The notes under the pieces are model-generated. The model ran no database searches. It was not told the origin of the DNA and saw only the letters and a list, made by a program, of their open reading frames with translations. The translations under genes were made by a program, and so were the position numbers. Below are positions 31,296 through 35,271 of a stretch of 35,271 nucleotides of DNA, one piece after another. Every line of letters starts with the position of its first letter. The stretch's first letter is position 1. This DNA comes from an uncultured Oscillospiraceae bacterium (GTDB lineage: Bacteria > Bacillota > Clostridia > Oscillospirales > Acutalibacteraceae): assembly GCA_905198295.1 (NCBI GenBank), contig CAJKBW010000025.1:1-35271 (forward strand), written 5' to 3'.

Positions 31296-33236
31296 TTACG
31301 CCTTTTTCTGCTGCTCCCGGGTGTAGTCGAGCAGGCCGCCAGCGAGCAGCATTTCCACCTGACGGCGGGTGAAGTCCGCACGCAGCGGGATATCGCGCCC
31401 GGTCGTCTCGTTGCGCAGCACCACCGCTTCGCCGCGGGACAGCCGTCCGCGGATATCCGGCAGACTGAGCACATCGCCGAACGAGATCGCGTCGTAATCC
31501 GCCTCATCGGCAAAGGTCAGTGGCAGGATGCCGGCATTGATGAGGTTCGCCACATGAATCCGGGCGAAGGATTTCACGATCACTGCCTTGATGCCCAGAT
31601 ACAACGGCGCAAGCGCGGCGTGCTCACGGGAGCTTCCCTGCCCATAGTTTGCACCGCCAACAATTATGCCCTGGCCTTCTTCCTTGCAGCGGGCCGGAAA
31701 TTCGGGATCGCAGCGCACAAAGCAATGCTGCGAAATGGCCGGAATATTCGAACGCAGCGGCAGGATCTTTGCCCCCGCTGGCATGATGTGATCGGTGGTG
31801 ATGTTGTCACCGACCTTCAGCAGCACCTTAGCCTCGATGCTGTCCGGCAGCGGTGCGGTCTGGGGGAACGGCTTAATGTTCGGGCCGCGCTCCACCGTGA
31901 CGGCGTCCATCTCCTCTTCCGCCGCGGGAGCGACAACCATGTTATCGTTGATCAGGAAAGCTTCCGGCAGCCGGATATCCGGCATCTCGCCGAGAGTGCG
32001 CGGATCGGTAAACACGCCGGCCAGTGCAGAGACGGCGGCAGTCTCCGGACTGACGAGATACACCTGGCCGTCGGCAGTGCCGGAGCGTCCCTCAAAATTG
32101 CGGTTGAAGGTGCGCAGCGAAATACCGCCCGACTGCGGCGACTGGCCCATGCCGATGCACGGGCCGCAGGCGCATTCCAGGATGCGCGCGCCAGCCGCGA
32201 TCAGATCTGCAAGCGCCCCGCACTGCGCGAGCATGGCATACACCTGCTTGGAACCAGGGGCAATCGACAGGCTCACATCCGGATGCACTGTCTTTCCCCG
32301 GAGAATGGACGCCACCTTGAGCATGTCCATCAGCGAGGAGTTAGTGCACGAGCCGATGCAGCACTGATTAACCTTCATGCCGGCCAGCTCCTCCACCGGC
32401 TTGACGTTATCCGGCGAGTGCGGGCAGGCCGCCAGCGGACGCAGCGCGGAGAGGTCGATATCAATTACCTCGTCGTATACCGCGTCGTCGTCCGGCTGCA
32501 GCTGGACCCAGTCCGCCTCGCGGCCCTGTGCCTTCATAAAGGCGCGGGTGATGTCGTCCGACGGGAACACCGAGGTCGAAGCGCCGAGCTCGGCACCCAT
32601 ATTGGTAATCGTCGCGCGCTCCGGCACCGACAGCGTACGCACGCCTTCGCCGCCGTATTCAATGATCTTGCCGACGCCGCCCTTGACCGACATGCGCCGC
32701 AGGACCTCGAGAATGACGTCCTTAGCCGCCACCCACGGCGACAGCCGGCCGGTCAGGTTGACCCGCACCATTTTCGGCATGGTGATATAGTAAGGGCCGC
32801 CGCCCATCGCCACCGCCACGTCGAGGCCGCCGGCGCCGAATGCCAGCATGCTGATGCCGCCGCCGGTCGGCGTATGGCTGTCGGAACCGATCAGGGTTTT
32901 GCCGGGGATGCCGAAGCGTTCAAGGTGCACCTGATGGCAGATGCCGTTGCCCGGGCGCGAAAAATAGATGCCGTGTTTTTTGCACACGGTCTGTATGTAG
33001 CGGTGGTCGTCGGCATTTTCAAAGCCGGTCTGCAGCGTGTTGTGGTCAATATACGCCACCGAAAGCTCGGTGCGTACCCGCGGCACGCCCATCGCTTCAA
33101 ATTCCAGATATGCCATCGTACCGGTGGCATCCTGCGTGAGCGTCTGATCGATTTTCAGCGCCACCTCGCTGCCCGGCGTCATATCGCCGCTCACCAGATG
33201 CGAGCGGATCAGTTTCTGTGCCAATGTGTATCCCAT
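31296..33236 (-). CDS. acn: Aconitate hydratase
   Basis: Aconitase interconverts citrate and isocitrate through a 4Fe-4S cluster. ATG 33236 (MGYTLAQKLIRSHLVSGDMT) follows AGGAG by eight bases and gives 646 residues, the short clostridial form. Cluster ligands are Cys296 (CIGSCTNSS) and Cys357/Cys360 (ECACGPCIG). Active-site blocks IGSDSHTPTGGGISMLAFGA, DNITTDHIMPAG and ANYGQGSSREHAAL are intact. It probably feeds glutamate synthesis by the oxidative TCA branch. It has its own promoter and precedes rex. Confidence 0.95.
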   Translation of the reverse strand: MGYTLAQKLIRSHLVSGDMTPGSEVALKIDQTLTQDATGTMAYLEFEAMGVPRVRTELSVAYIDHNTLQTGFENADDHRYIQTVCKKHGIYFSRPGNGICHQVHLERFGIPGKTLIGSDSHTPTGGGISMLAFGAGGLDVAVAMGGGPYYITMPKMVRVNLTGRLSPWVAAKDVILEVLRRMSVKGGVGKIIEYGGEGVRTLSVPERATITNMGAELGASTSVFPSDDITRAFMKAQGREADWVQLQPDDDAVYDEVIDIDLSALRPLAACPHSPDNVKPVEELAGMKVNQCCIGSCTNSSLMDMLKVASILRGKTVHPDVSLSIAPGSKQVYAMLAQCGALADLIAAGARILECACGPCIGMGQSPQSGGISLRTFNRNFEGRSGTADGQVYLVSPETAAVSALAGVFTDPRTLGEMPDIRLPEAFLINDNMVVAPAAEEEMDAVTVERGPNIKPFPQTAPLPDSIEAKVLLKVGDNITTDHIMPAGAKILPLRSNIPAISQHCFVRCDPEFPARCKEEGQGIIVGGANYGQGSSREHAALAPLYLGIKAVIVKSFARIHVANLINAGILPLTFADEADYDAISFGDVLSLPDIRGRLSRGEAVVLRNETTGRDIPLRADFTRRQVEMLLAGGLLDYTREQQKKA

Positions 33237-33310
33237 GCCAACCACTCCTGTTCTGAAAATCGCCCCACTGCCAGGATCCCCCTGCCGCAGCGGGACTTCC
33301 TTTAACCTCT

Positions 33311-33339
33311 ATTATGCCTGATTGTCAAGCATTTGTCAA
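33311..33339 (-). promoter_or_regulatory. Promoter of acn-rex, with repeated TTGTCAA
   Basis: On the minus strand TTGACA (33339-33334), 17-base spacer, CATAAT (33316-33311). TTGTCAA occurs twice in direct orientation on the plus strand (33322-33328 and 33333-33339), one helical turn apart. Confidence 0.7.
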
Positions 33340-33417
33340 TCGATCCGCCCGGGAAAATCCCGCCGAATTCTTTTCTATATATTCCCACGCTGAAAACCTC
33401 TTCGGACAGAAAAGCAC

Positions 33418-33455
33418 CGCAAACGATTGCAATTTTTGCCGTTTGCCGATATACT
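33418..33455 (+). promoter_or_regulatory. Promoter with LacI-type operator ahead of GH78-like gene
   Basis: TTGCAA (33427-33432) and TATACT (33450-33455) are 17 bases apart. CGCAAACGATTGCA (33418-33431) is a near-palindrome of the LacI/GalR type, with the central CG step, and covers the -35 box. That placement fits repression by a LacI-family regulator, not encoded in this window. Confidence 0.65.
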
Positions 33456-33524
33456 AAAATCAACCGGAAATTTCCGTTCTTTTAAACCATACCGTATCAG
33501 CAGATGAAAGGTGGAACGCCCTTT

Positions 33525-35195
33525 ATGCGTATACTTGACAATTTGAAATTTATTGGCATGGATGAACGGGTTCGGAAATTTCTTTTGCCGACCCGTATCG
33601 TCTCCGCCGCCGGAACGGTTCAGCATGCCGAAAATCTGCTGGTACAGAAACCCCTGCAAATCGGCCTTGCCGAAAAGGAGTATACCATTCTGGAAAACGG
33701 CGATGACGGAAACCACGCGTCGGTCGTGCTGGATTTCGGCACAGAACTGCATGGCGGCATACGGCTGATGGCCTATATGAACGACGGCAGCGCGTATCCG
33801 GAAGTCCGCATTACTTTTGGAGAATCCGTTTCCGAAGCAGAAAGTATGCTCGGTGAAAAAAACGCCACAAACGATCACGCGGTCAGACAATTTGTCATCC
33901 CCGTTCCAAGCTTAAGCGATCAGGAATGGGGGCAGACCGGCTTTCGTTTTGTCAAGCTCGAGCTTTTATCAGCGAACACCCGAATGGCGTTGAAAGCCGT
34001 TCTGGCGGTTTTTATTTACCGGGATTATCCGTATAAAGGCGGTTTTCAGTGCAGTGATGCCGATCTGAACCAAATTTTTGACACAGCGGCCTACACCTGT
34101 CACCTGAACCTGCAAAACATGGTCTGGGATGGGATCAAACGCGATCGTCTGGTCTGGATCGGGGACATGATGCCGGAAAGCATGACCGTACGCAACCTGT
34201 TCGGTGCCATTCCCCTGGTCGAAGAAAGCCTGGATTTCGTCCGTGAACAAACACCCCTTCCCGGCTGGATGAATCATTTCCCCTCCTATTCGATGTGGTG
34301 GATCCTGATTCTCTGGGACTGGTACATGGCCAGCGGAAACCAGGATTTTTTGCAGAAGAACCGGGATTATGCGCTCGGACTGCTGAATAACCTCTGCGCA
34401 CTTGTGCAGGATGATGGAACAGACTCTCTGGACGCGTATTTCCTTGACTGGCCTACCGCCGACACCAAAGCGGCGGTAAGCGGAGTAAGGGCTCTGCTGC
34501 GTATGACGCTCGACTGTGGAAAAAGACTGGCGGAGATTTACAGCGACCCCGCCCTTGCCGTGCGCTGCGCCGACCGAAGGGAAAAGCTCGATTTGATTGC
34601 AGAACAGCCCTTCGGCTCCAAGGCCGCGGCCGCCTTCCTGGCTCTGGCCGGTGTCATGAAAAAAGAGGACGCCGCCGCGCTGATCACACAAAACGGTGTT
34701 TCCGGGCTGTCCACTTTCATGCTCTATTTTATTCTGCGCGCAGTTGCAGAAAACGGAGAAGAAACCAAAGCACTGGAGATGCTCAAAACCTACAGCCTGC
34801 CTATGCTTGCGCATGGCGCGACAACGTTCTGGGAGGATTTTCAATATGAATGGAGCTCAAACAGCTGCGGGATAGACCGACTGTATTCAGAAGGTGAGGC
34901 GGACATCCACGGGGATTTCGGCGCCTATTGCTATACCGGACTGCGCCACAGCCTGTGTCATGGCTGGGCTTCCGGAGCGGTTCCATTTATCATGGAAACC
35001 GTTCTCGGCATCTCCATTCTGGAATGCGGCTGTAAGGCGATCCGTATCCGTCCGCATCTCTGCGGCCTGAAGTGGGCCCAGGGAAGTTTCCCCACGCCAT
35101 ACGGCGTTGTGCATGTCCGTCACGAACAGCAGGCGGACGGTTCCGTGAAAACAGAGATAACCGCACCGGAAGAAATTCATGTGATCACCGGTTGA
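33525..35195 (+). CDS. GH78-like alpha-L-rhamnosidase family protein
   Basis: ATG 33525 follows AAAGGTGG by ten bases; an earlier in-frame ATG at 33504 lies before that site. The 556-residue protein has a short beta-sandwich region (VLDFGTELHGGIRLMAYMND, VRITFGESVSEAES) and a six-hairpin barrel with WDGIKRDRLVWIGDMMPE in the position of the GH78 DCPxRDER block and GATTFWEDFQYEW for the second catalytic Glu region. A C-terminal beta domain (ECGCKAIRIRPHL onward) closes it. No signal peptide is present, so it is cytoplasmic, suited to trimming imported rhamnosides. It is shorter than classical GH78 enzymes and the activity is inferred. Confidence 0.82.
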   Translation: MRILDNLKFIGMDERVRKFLLPTRIVSAAGTVQHAENLLVQKPLQIGLAEKEYTILENGDDGNHASVVLDFGTELHGGIRLMAYMNDGSAYPEVRITFGESVSEAESMLGEKNATNDHAVRQFVIPVPSLSDQEWGQTGFRFVKLELLSANTRMALKAVLAVFIYRDYPYKGGFQCSDADLNQIFDTAAYTCHLNLQNMVWDGIKRDRLVWIGDMMPESMTVRNLFGAIPLVEESLDFVREQTPLPGWMNHFPSYSMWWILILWDWYMASGNQDFLQKNRDYALGLLNNLCALVQDDGTDSLDAYFLDWPTADTKAAVSGVRALLRMTLDCGKRLAEIYSDPALAVRCADRREKLDLIAEQPFGSKAAAAFLALAGVMKKEDAAALITQNGVSGLSTFMLYFILRAVAENGEETKALEMLKTYSLPMLAHGATTFWEDFQYEWSSNSCGIDRLYSEGEADIHGDFGAYCYTGLRHSLCHGWASGAVPFIMETVLGISILECGCKAIRIRPHLCGLKWAQGSFPTPYGVVHVRHEQQADGSVKTEITAPEEIHVITG

Positions 35196-35271
35196 TCCGG
35201 CCGCTCTGCACTTCTGTGCGTGTTCATTTTCCGGGTCATTTGTTTACCATCACAAATCTGAAAAGTCACTG
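35196..35271. other. Window end, nothing recognised
   Basis: Short 3' flank of the GH78-like gene. I see no terminator or gene start here. Confidence 0.4.

Noticed and set aside
31554..33305. A 583-codon plus-strand open frame opposite aconitase
   Set aside because: Antisense to an enzyme with complete active-site blocks; translation is His/Arg-rich without homology.
33311..33345. Rex operator at the aconitase promoter
   Set aside because: Rex sites are inverted repeats (TTGTTAA-N4-TTAACAA type); here the halves are direct repeats.

Overview
The window looks like a chromosomal segment of an anaerobic, probably spore-forming clostridium, most likely in the Oscillospirales/Ruminococcaceae. 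Supporting this are rubrerythrin, Rex, a short clostridial-type aconitase, two MATE pumps, several Cro/C1-type regulators, and GC-rich coding with GTG/TTG starts. The taxon is inferred from gene content and style; no rRNA is present. Most core genes are on the minus strand.

Region by region. 1-51 is the 3' end of tRNA-Ala(GGC). 52-1860 is an A+T-richer, decaying island: a possible integrase stub, a Cro/C1 regulator with an in-frame ochre stop, an intact zinc-ribbon protein and a frameshifted lipoprotein. 2066-2290 is a small Cys-containing ORF. 2350-6050 (minus) is marR-MATE-ftsH behind a near-consensus promoter with a palindrome at the start site. 6333-10500 (plus) is two FAD oxidoreductases and a patatin-like lipase. 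10630-10875 is an internally deleted IS3-family remnant. 10961-11155 is tRNA-Leu(TAA) with its own promoter and terminator. 11266-13189 is a GntR/ABC operon with a palindromic operator. Then come a DUF436 gene, rubrerythrin, a frameshifted HydE-like radical SAM gene with a MATE gene, a Cro/C1 regulator, cysK, a histidine phosphatase and another Cro/C1 regulator (13391-20247).

20338-23160 is the oddest part: an unexplained hairpin-rich stretch, then an AraC regulator and a GH78 alpha-L-rhamnosidase. Both lack their 5' ends, and these meet head to head at about 21213-21232 beside a perfect 9-bp inverted repeat. 23313-33236 (minus) is tRNA-Leu(GAG), RNase M5-like, holA, comEC, a phosphoribosyltransferase, typA, rex and aconitase. 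It is interrupted on the plus strand by a tiny Asn/Gln-rich ORF. A second GH78-like gene (33525-35195) has a LacI-type operator overlapping its -35 box.

Functional themes: redox and anaerobic physiology (Rex, aconitase, rubrerythrin, flavoproteins), drug/metabolite efflux under MarR control, envelope-stress ABC export under GntR control, DNA replication/uptake and RNA maturation housekeeping, and plant-glycan (rhamnoside) use. I see no complete new defence or mobile system. The strongest leads are the AraC/GH78 junction with its flanking unknown element, the Asn/Gln-rich ORF, the hairpins behind both tRNA-Leu genes, the ComEC with a degenerate C-terminal domain, and the unexplained stretch at 27438-27742.
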